Positions 49,653-61,587 of a stretch of 64,000 nt of DNA are shown piece after piece (the first letter of the stretch is position 1; every line of letters begins with the position of its first letter). This stretch comes from Aquilaria yunnanensis (Eukaryota > Streptophyta > Magnoliopsida > Malvales > Thymelaeaceae), in assembly GCA_039654915.1 (NCBI GenBank), contig CM077594.1:110870893-110934892 (forward strand). The letters are read 5' to 3'. A program made the position numbers and the translations under genes. Below the pieces are notes generated by a model. That model searched no databases and was not told where the DNA came from. It saw only the letters and a program-made list of their open reading frames with translations.

Positions 49653-50124
49653 GATCAATTTGTGATCATGTAAGGCAAGACACCGACCCGAAGGAGAAAA
49701 CAAAACAGTGGCTTGACGGCCCAACTCTAAGATTTTAATTGCCTATTTGGCTCCAATAAAACAACAGTGACCTAATGAACTGAAGCTACAAATTTTTGGG
49801 GAATATTTGACACTTTTTGGCGAAAAGTTTTACCAAGGGTCGAGTCGACTCGACTCGACTCGTTAGATAGTCCGCCATGGATGGCCGCCGACCAAGTGGG
49901 CTTTGACCGGCTTTCGAAGAAACGAATATTCCGTACGTAGGCTCATTGCTCTTTTAATTACTCTGTTTCACGTGGGCTCGAAGTTTACTTATCGTCAAAA
50001 CTTGATTCTTTTGCTAATTTCAGACCCAGAATTTTAATTCATTTTCTGAGTCTGGGTCTGCGATTTTCCTCTCGGAGAGTTTCAGCCATAAGTTCCCATT
50101 GGCAGAGAAGAAAGCGGAATCGAG
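49653..50124 (+). promoter_or_regulatory. Promoter and 5' leader region of the dehydrogenase gene
   Basis: Unique DNA between the MULE and the 5' intron. It includes a small (GACTC)n run at 49846-49862 and a likely first non-coding exon ending near 50124 (gaatcgag before gttggt). No clear TATA box was fixed. The transcription start is unknown. Confidence 0.4.
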
Positions 50125-50708
50125 GTTGGTTGATTCCTATCTAATTTCTTGAATTTTGTCTTCTTGAGGAAAACGATGTAGTTTTTCTTTTGTATTGGAA
50201 TTTGGATCTAGTTCTGAAGATCTATTATTGAATTGATTCCCTGGAGATGGATGGTCAATTTGAGCAACAAACCCTGCTTCCAATCAGCTTGGTTTCTTGT
50301 TTGTTAACTTGTTATTCAGTTCATGTGAATTGGGTGTATTAACTCTTGAACTAAATTGGATCTAGCAGACTAGCACGTTTTCTGTTCAGTTCTACTAATT
50401 TTTTTAGTTCTGGAACGCCATGAACTTGATCATAGCTCATAGCTGTGGATGGTACCATTGGATATGCTATTTAATCTGCTAAGCATTGTTAGGTCGGAAC
50501 TTTAGGAAGCCCACTTACCAGTTGAGCTTCCCATTTGAGACAGTGTCCTGTGTTTCTTAATTGTTCTTTTCCATGGAATTAGTCATAGTTTACTGGGTGT
50601 AGATTTTATTTGATTCTGAGTCATTATGTCTTTCTCGTTTGGGCATTTGTATTGAGTTTGGATGTCCTCTGCTTTTATACTAACTGACAAATTGAATCCC
50701 TTTAGCAG
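50125..50708 (+). other. Probable 5' UTR intron of the dehydrogenase gene
   Basis: Donor-like gttggt at 50125 and acceptor ccctttagcag ending 50708, eight bases before the ATG. The stretch is T-rich like plant introns. That the pseudogene shares the last 35 or so bases supports this being pre-existing gene sequence, but splicing is inferred, and the donor position is less certain than the acceptor. Confidence 0.5.
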
Positions 50709-50716
50709 GGAAAACT

Positions 50717-52174
50717 ATGGCTCCACTCACAAGAATAGGACTTGCTGGTCTTGCTGTCATGGGCCAGAACTTGGCTCTCAACATTGCTGAGAAAGGCTTC
50801 CCAATTTCTGTTTATAACAGAACTACTTCCAAAGTTGATGAGACCATTGAACGAGCTAAACAAGAAGGAAACCTACCTGTTAATGGCTTCCATGATCCTG
50901 AATCTTTTGTTCATTCTATTCAAAAGCCTCGAGTTATAATCATCCTTGTTAAGGCTGGGGCACCTGTTGACCAAACCATTAAGACTCTCTCTGCTTACAT
51001 GGAGAAAGGTGATTGCATCATTGATGGTGGAAATGAGTGGTATGAAAATACTGAGAGGCGAGAAAAGGCCATGGCTGAACTGGGCTTGCTCTACCTCGGA
51101 ATGGGTGTTTCCGGTGGTGAAGAGGGTGCACGGAATGGACCCTCTTTGATGCCTGGAGGGTCTTTTGAGGCTTACAAGTATATTGAGGACATTCTTCTTA
51201 AAGTTGCAGCTCAAGTTCCTGATAGTGGTCCTTGTGTCACTTACATCGGCAAAGGTGGATCTGGTAACTTTGTCAAGATGGTTCACAATGGAATTGAGTA
51301 TGGCGATATGCAGTTGATTGCAGAGGCTTATGACGTGCTGAAATCTGTTGGAAAGTTATCAAATGATGAATTAACAAGCGTTTTCTCTGAGTGGAACAAA
51401 GGAGAGCTCCTGAGCTTTTTGATTGAGATCACTGCAGACATATTTGGAATTAAGGATGATAAAGGAGATGGCTATTTGGTTGACAAGGTGTTGGACAAAA
51501 CAGGCATGAAAGGCACTGGCAAATGGACTGTTCAACAAGCCGCTGACTTATCTGTGGCAGCTCCCACCATAGCTGCTTCTCTGGATTCAAGGTTCCTCAG
51601 TGGTTTAAAGGAAGAAAGGATCAAAGCTGCTAAGGTTTTCAAAGCTGGAGGATTTGGTGATATCTTGGGCAATGATACTGTAGACAAGGCAAAATTGGTT
51701 GATGATGTGAGGCAGGCTCTTTATGCATCCAAGATTTGCAGTTATGCTCAAGGGATGAATCTCATTCGTGCAAAGAGTATTGAGAAGGGTTGGGAACTGA
51801 AGTTGGGGGAACTTGCGAGGATCTGGAAGGGTGGTTGCATTATCCGAGCAGTTTTTCTTGACAGAATTAAGAAAGCATATGACAGAAACCCGGATATTGC
51901 AAGCCTCCTTGTTGATCCAGAGTTTGCAAAAGAAATCATTGAAAGACAATCAGCATGGCGGAGAGTTGTCTGCCTTGCAATCAATGCAGGTATCAGCACC
52001 CCCGGGATGTCTTCGAGCCTTGCTTATTTTGATACTTACAGGAGAGAGCGATTGCCTGCTAACCTAGTTCAAGCACAACGAGATTATTTTGGTGCTCATA
52101 CATATGAAAGGGTTGATGTGGAAGGTTCTTTCCACACTGAATGGTTCAAAATAGCCAAAAAGCTGCAGGATTAG
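50717..52174 (+). CDS. 6-phosphogluconate dehydrogenase, decarboxylating (cytosolic type)
   Basis: Single-exon CDS for 485 residues, the usual family length. It oxidises 6-phosphogluconate to ribulose 5-phosphate and CO2 with NADP, the third step of the oxidative pentose phosphate pathway. Visible sites: the NADP-binding GLAVMG at 11-16 in a Rossmann start; the substrate loop SGGEEGARNGPS at 132-143; K187, H190, N191 and E194 of KMVHNGIEYGDMQ (catalytic Lys and Glu); the signature DKTGMKGTGKWT around 260-271; and R455 and H461 of the C-terminal tail that completes the partner's active site. There is no N-terminal transit peptide and the end (KKLQD) is not a PTS1 tripeptide, so a cytosolic location is most likely. 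Lack of coding introns is typical of plant PGD genes. A decayed duplicate lies about 4 kb upstream. Confidence 0.97.
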   Translation: MAPLTRIGLAGLAVMGQNLALNIAEKGFPISVYNRTTSKVDETIERAKQEGNLPVNGFHDPESFVHSIQKPRVIIILVKAGAPVDQTIKTLSAYMEKGDCIIDGGNEWYENTERREKAMAELGLLYLGMGVSGGEEGARNGPSLMPGGSFEAYKYIEDILLKVAAQVPDSGPCVTYIGKGGSGNFVKMVHNGIEYGDMQLIAEAYDVLKSVGKLSNDELTSVFSEWNKGELLSFLIEITADIFGIKDDKGDGYLVDKVLDKTGMKGTGKWTVQQAADLSVAAPTIAASLDSRFLSGLKEERIKAAKVFKAGGFGDILGNDTVDKAKLVDDVRQALYASKICSYAQGMNLIRAKSIEKGWELKLGELARIWKGGCIIRAVFLDRIKKAYDRNPDIASLLVDPEFAKEIIERQSAWRRVVCLAINAGISTPGMSSSLAYFDTYRRERLPANLVQAQRDYFGAHTYERVDVEGSFHTEWFKIAKKLQD

Positions 52175-53784
52175 GTCTTGTCCTTGGTACTCCAGAGAAC
52201 TTCCGAGTGAACTTAATAATTCTGGTCTGTGATTGCGCTACAGAGAGTTTATATTCCATGTTAAAGTTTCCATTAAATATCTTTATTTCCATAATGTCTT
52301 AAGACTTGATCTTGATTTTTTCACTTGAACTGTCATTTAATGTGCTGCTTTGCACTGTTTGTGGATTTAATTTAATGGAGTTTCTTTTCTTTGCTAGCAT
52401 TTTGATAATTTTCATGGTCCCTGCGAATGAGCACTGCTGTGACTTTGTGTCCTCAGTTCTGAAATTGCAGCGCAAACTTCATACGTTGTTGCTACCCCTT
52501 TTTTAACCCCCTTCTTTTTTTTTTTAACAGTTCTATAGGTTATTGTATTGGCCAATATTTTGTGCATGAATTTCATCTTCTTGATCAGCTGAACCAATAT
52601 GAACAAATGAAAGCGGGTCAAGGAACAAGAAACGTCACTTCTGCCTTAGGAAACTGTTTTGCAGTACGTTTGTCTCGGTCTAAAACACGAAACTGTATGT
52701 AAGAAGTCTAAAGAGCTTTTTTAGTCTCTTACTTATATACGCGTTGGGCAGGTTAAGACTTAAAAACCCATCTCGAGAGGCAGATTATGTGCATGTTGGT
52801 GTATTTGCTCCTTTGGATGCGCAGAAGTAATTCTCTTGATCAGCTGCAGAGAAACCATTGAACTAAACTTGCATCCGTAAATAGAGACAAGATTAACATA
52901 TGTCAACCCAAACTAGTTTGGATAGTGATTCCATTGATTGATTGATTGAATCTTTTTTTTTAAAAAAAAATTCTATTTTTTTTTTTGCTTTTCTTCTTTT
53001 GGGCTGGTATTAGTGTTAGAAGAAGTTCACTTCAGTGAAAATGAATCGAGGGGCAAATGAATGATTGAATCTGAAACAAAAAAGTATATTGTTTCTACCG
53101 ATTCTTGAATAAGTGAGACTGTAATACGTTTGTTGTGATGAATTCTAAAGGGCCTTCCATGTGTGCCAACCTTCTCTTTGTTGGCATTGCTCTTTCCATG
53201 TTCTCAGTAGGCCATAACTTGGCTTTCTTTATCGATTCTTACGTAAATTAGTAATTCCTTTGTTGACTTTTCTGTTGGCTAGTTCCTGCAGAATTGGCCA
53301 TCTCTGGCACACGTAATGTTGTCTTCTTGTTCCTTACAGTTGGCATTTGTCTTTCTAAGGCTCTTTTTCCTTCTTTCCGGCATTTTCATAATAAAAAGAA
53401 TACTCTCACCGATTCTTCTTGTTTTGGTTAACAGTTGTTCTTCTAGCTTCGCTTTCGAATGCAATTCAATGTTACTCTTTCTTTCCTGAAGCTGCATCTG
53501 CAGTGTCTGGATCAGAAGTCAAAAGAAAGCTTCTTCAGTTTTGAACAAGGAAATTTTGATGGCAACAAGCAGGTTCCAAAAGTTGATATGTTTGTTGGAT
53601 TAATTAAAAAAAAATAACAGCATACATATAATTGTTAATTACAGATTACAAATCACGAGAACTGCCGCAGAGCAAGATATTTGTTTCCTCTAGAGAAAAA
53701 AAAATGGTACTGGAAAGTGATATGCTAGCTCATCTTCAGAATCAGTGAATTGCTAATCTCACATTCTTCCCTGCTAAGTAAAAG
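52175..53784. other. Region between convergent dehydrogenase and SOFL genes
   Basis: Contains the 3' ends of both genes. No open frame with a known domain and no bounded repeat was found. A T/A homopolymer block lies at 52949-52985. Confidence 0.6.
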
Positions 53785-54156
53785 CTACTTGCGGTGCTTC
53801 CCGTTACCCCCAAATCCTCGTTTATTCTTGCTGTTTTCAACTGCTGTTTTCTCGTCCTTCTTGGAATCTCTGCGTGAAGCATACCTGTGAAAGTAATCAC
53901 GTTTAATGCGGCTATCCCTGCTATACTTGTGCTCGTTTTGGTGATTACTTGGACCAGAAGAAGCATCTGAAGCCATAGAATCATCGCTGTTTTGCTCACT
54001 GTCACATCCGTTAGCTCTCTGATGATGATTATGTTCATGACTCTCCTCAGTGCAGTCACCATCATCTTCCTGCATAGGCGAGTCAATGTACATGGTCCAC
54101 CCAGATTCATTGCTGCTGCATCCTTCTATGCTTGAATACTGTTTGCACTTATCCAT
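53785..54156 (-). CDS. SOB FIVE-LIKE (SOFL) protein
   Basis: CDS for 123 residues. Two conserved SOFL blocks are visible: SOFL-A at about 12-27 (GCSSNESGWTMYIDSP) and SOFL-B at about 58-70 (DDSMASDASSGPS). The rest is low-complexity, Asp/Glu/Ser/His-rich in the middle and basic at the C-terminus (KNKRGFGGNGKHRK), which may direct it to the nucleus. Family members in Arabidopsis affect cytokinin levels and response; the biochemical role is unknown. I chose the Met at 54156 because the conserved family start follows closely; the frame is open for 10 more codons to 54186. The gene converges on the dehydrogenase gene. An intron in the UTR cannot be excluded. Confidence 0.9.
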   Translation of the reverse strand: MDKCKQYSSIEGCSSNESGWTMYIDSPMQEDDGDCTEESHEHNHHQRANGCDSEQNSDDSMASDASSGPSNHQNEHKYSRDSRIKRDYFHRYASRRDSKKDEKTAVENSKNKRGFGGNGKHRK

Positions 54157-54224
54157 GGCCAGAGGACATGTATAAAGATATAGCACTTGAGTGAAGACCA
54201 GGAAAACAACAAAAATGTTGCTCA

Positions 54225-54290
54225 GCTGAGAGAGAGAGACAAAGAGAGAGAGAGGGAGGAAGAAGAGGAGGATAAGGGGGGGAAGGGTCA
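54225..54290 (-). promoter_or_regulatory. CT-rich leader tract of the SOFL gene
   Basis: On the SOFL coding strand this is a run of ct and cct words (gagagagag on the plus strand), typical of plant 5' UTR or core-promoter Y-patches. Its role is inferred. Confidence 0.45.
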
Positions 54291-54336
54291 GTTTTGAAGC
54301 TGCATAAGCTAGTATCTTGTATGAGGTTCACCTTGC

Positions 54337-54362
54337 ATATATATATATATATATATATATAT
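54337..54362. repeat. (AT)n microsatellite upstream of SOFL
   Basis: Thirteen AT units about 180 bases upstream of the SOFL start. It could also serve as an AT-rich promoter element. Confidence 0.95.
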
Positions 54363-56030
54363 TCCATATCCAATTATTTTGGAATTAAACAAAGCCAAGA
54401 CAGCTTAATGCAGCTTTTAAGAATCCCCCCCCCCCCCCCAAAAAAAAAAGTAGTAAGAAGAGTTTGCTAAAGGTTTGCTTTTGAAAATGCAATCAAAGTA
54501 CCAAATTTTAGTGAAGAATACAGATGAACCCATATGAGAACCAAGATGTCTTTAAACTTCGGAACTCTCTGTCCTGTCACAGGAATGTGCAGATAAACCC
54601 ATTGCATGCCTCCAACAGGAAGAAAATATGAGACCCATGTCCTTAAGCATGTTAGGGCAGAGGCATCAGCTCCACTTCCCAATCATGTTAAATCCCATGC
54701 CTTTTTTTATCTTTTCTGTGTCAGCTTTCTCTGGATGGAACATGCAGAGGACCCAATTGGGTATCAATAGATCAGAATATGGAAGAAGCTTCCTAAGATC
54801 TTCTTCATGCTTTTCTGTTCTGTCCTTTGCTGTTAGTTTGTCCTGTAAGAAAGCTGGCTCGTGTCTTCATCCTACCAGAACAAACATGGCATGGTTGGCC
54901 ACTTAATTAATTTCTATTTGTTTTTAAAAGAAACAAATTAGCATTAGTCAAAAGTCGGCCGATTTCTTATTCATCTTTACTCTATCAATCAAACTCTTAC
55001 AGGGAACAGGAATTCCATATTGCTATCATTTAAATAATTAATGTTTTCTTTGCAGAATCAAAAGCATGAGCCAACGAGTCTCAAGATTTGTAAAAAAATT
55101 ATTATTCCATATCAATTTGTAACATTATCTGATTGGAAACACGACAGTGGGAGAGAGAAAGAGAGAACAATGTGGCCCTTTGTCTAGCTTTTGAAAACGC
55201 GTTCGTTCTACGGCAAGGCCAAACTAAAGTATTACTAGTACTCTTTTTTATTTTTGAAACACTAAAATAGAATTTATTTTATTTTTTCACATATGAACTT
55301 TATACAATTCAGCTTATTCTAAAACTTATTATTGCAAATTTATTTTTACAAAACGCAATAAATTAGTTAACTACATTATGTAAATACGTTTTATGAGAAA
55401 AATAAATTAATCAATTGTGTGGCGCATCATGCACCATCAATTTGAATTGGGTGTATTCTAATCCTATACTTACCTGTTGAGCAGATGATTAAACACAGCT
55501 CTATTCAGTTAGATTTTTAATATGTGAATGAAAGTTTCCCATATTTTTTTGTAAAATTAGTTTACTAAATCAAAGTAATGTAAACTTGTTTAGCAAAAAA
55601 TCCGACATTTGTATATAATTTTTTATTGTTTAATTATTTTAATATTCTAAAGAAACGAACATACTCTAAGTATGTTTCAATATATTTATGTATAGAACAA
55701 GAGCTACTAGCTTCTCATAATTACTTGAATTTTCTACGTATGTGTGTTTAATTTGCTGGGAAAAAAAATTGGTATACTCATGAATATATAAAACCAAGGG
55801 GTACGTATGTTCAAGTTTACGAAGTCTAGAGGTTAAATTTAGACTACGCCACACGTTTTCCATCCCTAAAGGGCATATATATTTTTACATGTGTAAACAG
55901 ATTCCTAGCTAGCTTCTTAAAAAAAGAACAAATTTTTTTTTTTTTAAGATTGTAATTATTGTTAATTAATTTAGACTCTCATGATCAAGCATTTTTGGGG
56001 GATTCTGAATCCGCTGTGTTCACAGTTATT
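54363..56030. other. Intergenic DNA, no gene seen
   Basis: Poly-C/poly-A tract at 54425-54450. Frames at 54467-54682 (minus) and 54628-54906 (plus) overlap each other and match no known domain. From 55200 on the DNA is AT-rich. Confidence 0.5.
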
Positions 56031-56033
56031 ATC

Positions 56034-56447
56034 TTAAGAGAAGAGAAAGGACTGTTGGTGTAGCAAGAAAATTAAAAGCAGAAGGGTTGATGGATTTGGC
56101 AAAATTTTCTGAAGCTTAGGGACCTGCAGATTTGTAGCACCTTGGGGTGGGATCAATTTAAGAGCATTATGGTTGAGAAGCAGTGCCAACTGAGGATTTA
56201 GGAACGTATTAGGAAGAATACCAATGAATGGTGGAAAGTATGCTGGAGGAGTGTGGCATGGCATGGCATGCAGTACCCAAACACTACTTTCCCGGAGAGC
56301 TAGCACTTGTTGGTGGCCTACAGACTCATCAGGTGGGGATTTCAATTCCCAAATTCGTATCTTACTTACGCTACCTATAAGCATCATGAGGAATCCACAA
56401 ATTAAACTAACCATTCTTTTTTTACAATGTGAGTTAATTTGCTGCAC
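56034..56447 (-). CDS. Hypothetical protein, doubtful
   Basis: A 137-codon minus-strand frame. From an internal Met at 56414 the product starts MVSLICGFLMMLIGS, which looks like a signal peptide, and continues with Pro/Leu-rich text (PPAYFPPFIGILPN). No known domain was recognised. It could encode a small secreted protein or be chance. A GTAAGTAAG donor-like word sits inside, but the possible intron would be only 52 bases and would shift the frame into a stop, so I keep the unspliced frame. Confidence 0.25.
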   Translation of the reverse strand: MQQINSHCKKRMVSLICGFLMMLIGSVSKIRIWELKSPPDESVGHQQVLALRESSVWVLHAMPCHTPPAYFPPFIGILPNTFLNPQLALLLNHNALKLIPPQGATNLQVPKLQKILPNPSTLLLLIFLLHQQSFLFS

Positions 56448-56466
56448 AGATCAAGATGCAGCTTGA

Positions 56467-59400
56467 CATTAATTAATTACAAGTAGTAGTAGAGATGGGA
56501 TCCAAAAGCAAAGCAAAAGGAGAAATCTTGTTATTCAAGTTAAACAGGCCGCGCTACTGCTATACTCGCCACATCTACCAGGAGAGGAACACTACTCGTT
56601 GCTTCCAGGTAAAAAATAGCTGTTAATCATCATACTTTGTATGAGTTGGCTGTCAGTCAGAGTCGGCAAACCCCCCCTTTACATGTCGTCACCAATTTTG
56701 ACATATATACTTTCTTAATCACCAATTAAATTGAGCTCCCCAGACCAGAGTATGTCTCGTTGTAGCCTCTTTTATGTGTGGATGCCAACTTTTGATATGA
56801 ATGAACTTCCATTTGCCTTGTGCCAAAAAAATAAATAAATAAAATTATTGTTAGTTTTGTTTTTGGTAATTACTTGAATTAATAAAAGGAAAGGATAAAA
56901 TTATTTTTAGTTAATTTTATTTAGAGAAACTAACTAAGTATCATTTTTTTTATTTGTATATGTGAATTAATTAAATTGTGGCAGACATGATTGTTTGGAT
57001 GTTTAATGCAACTAAGTTTTGATCAAATTGGGTGAGACTGAGATAATGTGTTAGTTGAATTTGAAATATTGCATGTTAGGTTATCTACTGAGGCTGGTCG
57101 ACTTGCCCTCTCTGTCTCCCACTCAAAATTCATCTCCTAGACTAATAATGAGTGTTGGTCGGGATTAGTGGGCTCCCGCCTATTTAACGGTTAACGAAAG
57201 GAGAATAGACCACTTGTACTCCAAGTTAATATTCATTCCAACTACTTGCTTTATTTAATTTATATTATTAATTAGTTGATTGCTAGAAGGCAGAACATCA
57301 ATACAAACCCTGAGGATTTAAGTTTATTTCATGAATAATTGAGATAAGTCTTCAAACCTATAATAACAAAAACTTACTATTGATTAATATGCCTTACGCA
57401 AATTAAGTTGCTATTATTGATCAAGTTCATAAGCCTATTCTAGTTTTTCTCTCTTGTATAAAAAGGGGGATCTGAGCCCGCTCCACTCTTGGAGCTGGAC
57501 CTGGGCCCATATGCAGCATCCATATACTACTCCATATATGAAAGGAGGAAAAGCGTAGGAAGTGATACCACGTGTTTCTTCAAATGGTGTATAATTGCGT
57601 TTTGCTTGTTGTAGTTCTGAATTTTGTACATGGAGGAGTAGATACAGGAGTTTGAGACGTGGTTAATATTCTAATGTTAGCATTGGTCTGCAATGTCTTT
57701 GGTTTGTCCTGTTAGGTCCTCTCATATTTTTCCCTGGCATTTATATCTTTAGGGGAAAAGGGTTAGCTTCAGTTTTTTTTTTTGTTAGTTAGTTGATTAC
57801 TCTATGCTACATGGGGTTTATGGTGATGTTATTGTTTATGTCATTTGTTGTGTTCAAATTGGAGATGTTCTATGGACTTAGATGATGGTGTTGAAAGATT
57901 GTGAGGTTAAAATGATTCTAGATTTTTATTATTAGGCTAATTCACTAACAGTTCTGTTATGAGTACTTGCTATTTTGTTTGAGTAATTAATTATTGGATG
58001 GAGCTGGTTTCTGCTTGAGTAGTAGGGTTGAGCTATTTCCTTGGTAGGGCCGTTTAGCGAGTAGGACCCAAACCCCCCAAAAAAAAAAAAATAACTACGT
58101 TGTGGTGGCTTTGTATCATACTAGGCTTATGACCCATTGTTGTAGGTAAAGAGAAATAGACATACTGTGAGGGAAAGGATAATTTAAGCATGGTATGATA
58201 ATTAGCATATGGTTTTTTTTTTTTTTTTGTGATTTTATTGTGAAAGAAGACAGTGACATAAGATATGTTTTAAAAATATTTTCTATTGTGAAGTAGCATA
58301 TGTTGCTTGACTTAAGTACAAAATGTGTAGTTGAGCGGTTCCATACACATATATACAGTAGCTGTGTATTACAAAAATAGATTGTACATAAGTAAAGGGT
58401 CGAGTGTCATGTACTCGTCTCCATGTTTTGTCTTCAGGTACTGCTTTCTTGCCTTGTTCATTTTGATGAGATGCAGTTTATTCTGCCGTTATTCCAGCCA
58501 ATTTTGTTGTAAAGAAATGTGATGGTGAATTCGTATAGTAATAGAAACCATACCTTGCTATGAACTAGTAACTGCAATAAAAATTGTACATCTTTGTATA
58601 TATAGTAGTATGTTTTTAAACGGGAAAGACAATATGTAAAATATATAAACTAACGACAACAGGAGAAAAGTGAGTAAGAGAGAAAAAGACAAGCTAACCA
58701 TGACGATGGATGGAATGATGCTTCCTTAAACCCCTCATCACATATCCTAAAAAAAATAAAACAAATTATAACTTTAATTACAGAGTAACACTACAGAGTC
58801 ACAGACCCAAACAAACTAGAGAAGCAGAAGTAAATGACAATAATAATGTATGATAGAATAAATTGGAGTATTAACTCGTAGGAGATAGAAGGGAAGATGA
58901 GAGACTTGGTTGTCATTGTGCACAGAATTAACTACTTATATAGGGGCATAAGGGAGAATAATTAGAAAAAGGAGAAAAGAATGGCAAATGCAAAATATTT
59001 GAGATATCCACGTGTATCCCCCACCGCGCTTCACTGCCAGGTAGAACAAATAGAAACTATGACACATAGAGTGAAATTACGGATACATACACAAGTAAAA
59101 AGATAAGAATTAACAAAGAAGCTCCGGCCATTAATTAATAGCGTAATGATTGAAGCCACCACCTGCTACTTATGAACCTAAGCGGCAAAGGCAGGTCGCG
59201 ATATATATTAATACATATTTATCTTTATTTTGAATTATTATCATGTTTTATATATTTTATAATTGTTTATATATATGTAAATAGCAAATGTGTAATGGTA
59301 ATAAATTTATGACTTATATAACACCTGAAATATAAGAATTTTTTATAGTTATAATTAATTATGTTCTCTTCATATCAATTCTTTAATGTGTCAGACTTAT

Positions 59401-61580
59401 ATATATGTTTGAGAATGATAGAAGCTATGAGCTTCTCTGTGTGTGTGAGTGTTTGTGTGTGTTTGCCTTTTAAGGTGAGGTAACTTAAATACTAGAATAG
59501 CTTGGAAGAATATGAGTAAAATTCGGTCAATGCAATGGAAAGCAAAGTTTGCACACTGGGGTTTGAATCGCGAGCAAATAAATTTATCAGCACCTTACCC
59601 TAAATTAACCCAATAAACAAACTCTTAATACCTAATCACCCCACAAGTTCTTGTGCTTACAGAAACACCCATATGAAATCACAAAGTAACAAAAGAAAAT
59701 GTAAAACTAACAGCATACATGAAATCTTCATTAACAATGGTAAGACCCAAACGCACACAAAAAGGAGAAAGAACGAAAGAACGAAAACAACAGGAGAAAC
59801 AAACACATTTTCGTATTGTCATAGCTGGAAGACTTGAAAGACTGGTGGCATAAATGTAAAACAATAATAAATGTAAGGGTTGCTAGGAAAATAGCTCATC
59901 AACCTCATGACACATGTCCATCACAAAGTGTAAGTCAAAATGTAAACTCCCACAACACAGGGACCACTTCACAACACAAAGTAAAGGTGACAACTGAAAT
60001 TGGCATTAACCAACAACACAGGACAGCTGTTATAACCGTGTTAACTTCTTCCACTTACATGCATTACATAGATCTTATTGGTATAGTTGCTTGCTTAAAT
60101 GGTTGTTGGTGGTTGTTTAAAATGGTGTTTGGAGCCAAATCGGCTAGGTGCATATACTTTTGCATGAATATAAATATCGGTGCTAGGAGGGGCGAGTTTG
60201 CATGAGAATGTTTCTATGTGATTGACAGCTATATAGGGCATTTAATGCAAGTGGAAAAGCACAGAGCTCTTCTATTGTTCACGGTGGGTGTTAAAGATTT
60301 TGGGATACTCCTCCCTCCATGCTGTTTTTTAAAGTCGATGTATTTTCTTGGGTTGTTAATATACATATTATGTCCTCCTATCTTGTCAAATGTTTCTGTT
60401 CTTAATATACATATTGCCTGTAGTTTTTTTCTTGAGAATTGGTTGTGTCCCATCAAAGTTGCCTATTTGCCCTACACTAAAATTATTTTCATTTTTTTTC
60501 CCTTGTTATGATGTCTCTTGGTTGGATGGTTTTTTAAGGGTAGTGAAATCAAAACAGCAGTCCCCTCTAGTGTTCTTAATTCAGCTATTGATGTAGTTTG
60601 TTTCTAGTTTCTTAATTAGCAAAATAATCAGTTTCTCTCATGTATGTGTGCCTTTTCTTTGATTTCACATACTCATATTCCTATCAATTCTTCTTTAAAT
60701 AGGTTTTGAAGATCATGCCAACTGTCAAGAAAGTTTCCCTCTTGGATCTTTGAGTTAAAAAATTTTACAGAAAAATTGAGGTGTTAAGAGAGATAAAAAT
60801 TTGCATTATTGGGATAAAAATTTATTACTAGCCCCCATTATTTCTCATCGTTGAATATGAGTCATAACTTCATTGCATGTGGTAATTTGGTGGACAAAAA
60901 GGAAATGCTTCCAGATGAGGCTATCATGATTTGTTGCCCAAAAGATGTATATATAGTTGTATTACATACATGCTTTTTATAAAAGATCTTATATTTTTAC
61001 ATAATAATTAAGTTATATTATATGATATAACTATTTCTAAGTAGAGAAATAATCCATTAACGGTAAGAAAAAAAATATTTTCTGAATTACTAAAATTGTA
61101 TATCATTAATATATTATTCACATCACTTATTCTTTTAGCATAACATTCAAGAACTTACATACATACATATATAACTATATACCGGCAAGTTCTTATATAT
61201 TTATGTATATAACGAAATATAGAATATTTTTATAATATATAAACTCAGTATCTTATAAAATTTTCCTTTCAAATAAATGATGTGTACATGTTTCTATCTT
61301 TTTGTTAACCTATTTGCTTCATTATATCCATGAACTAAAACTGGAACAAGAAACAAATGAATAGTCTTGAACATTTATTGAATATTACAAGTGGTGGAGA
61401 TGCAACCTTACTTCTACATCATGCAATATTTTGACACAATCTCTAAAACCCATCATCACAATCTTCTTTTATCCATGCGGAAGCCACTACTGAATACATA
61501 ACTGCTCACAACTTGCAAATTGAAGAGACAAATTTCTATTATAATTATATCTCTCTCAACAAGTCTTCACTCCTACCAAA
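56467..61580. other. AT-rich intergenic DNA
   Basis: No supported gene over about 5 kb. Hairpin-like gctccactcttggagc at about 57480-57496 is short. The 123-codon frame at 59834-60205 has no known domain and ends near an LTR-like stretch (tgttataaccgtgttaac... ataaatatcggtgctagg at 60030-60200), so it is probably part of a decayed retroelement. Poly-A and (T)n tracts occur at 58078 and 58212. Confidence 0.45.
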
Positions 61581-61587
61581 CAAAAAG

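Noticed and set aside
50873..51286. Minus-strand and alternate-frame open frames within the dehydrogenase CDS (also 51605-51999, 50946-51149, 51813-52067)
   Set aside because: All lie inside a clearly conserved gene in another frame.
53742..54110. 122-codon minus-strand frame overlapping the SOFL gene
   Set aside because: It is in another frame of the SOFL CDS and lacks conserved sequence.
54425..54450. Poly-C/poly-A tracts here and at 17504, 61702 and 63890, considered as functional elements
   Set aside because: Homopolymer tracts vary in length and are prone to assembly error; no function can be read from them.
56351..56371. Donor-like word suggesting an intron in the minus-strand frame
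   Set aside because: The intron would be 52 bases, too short for most plant introns, and splicing would lead straight to a stop.
57480..57510. Short gctcca/tggagc hairpin, considered as a microRNA precursor
   Set aside because: The stem is only six bases and no known plant microRNA sequence was recognised.
59562..59575. gtttgaatcg, resembling a tRNA T-loop
   Set aside because: No matching acceptor, D or anticodon arms around it.
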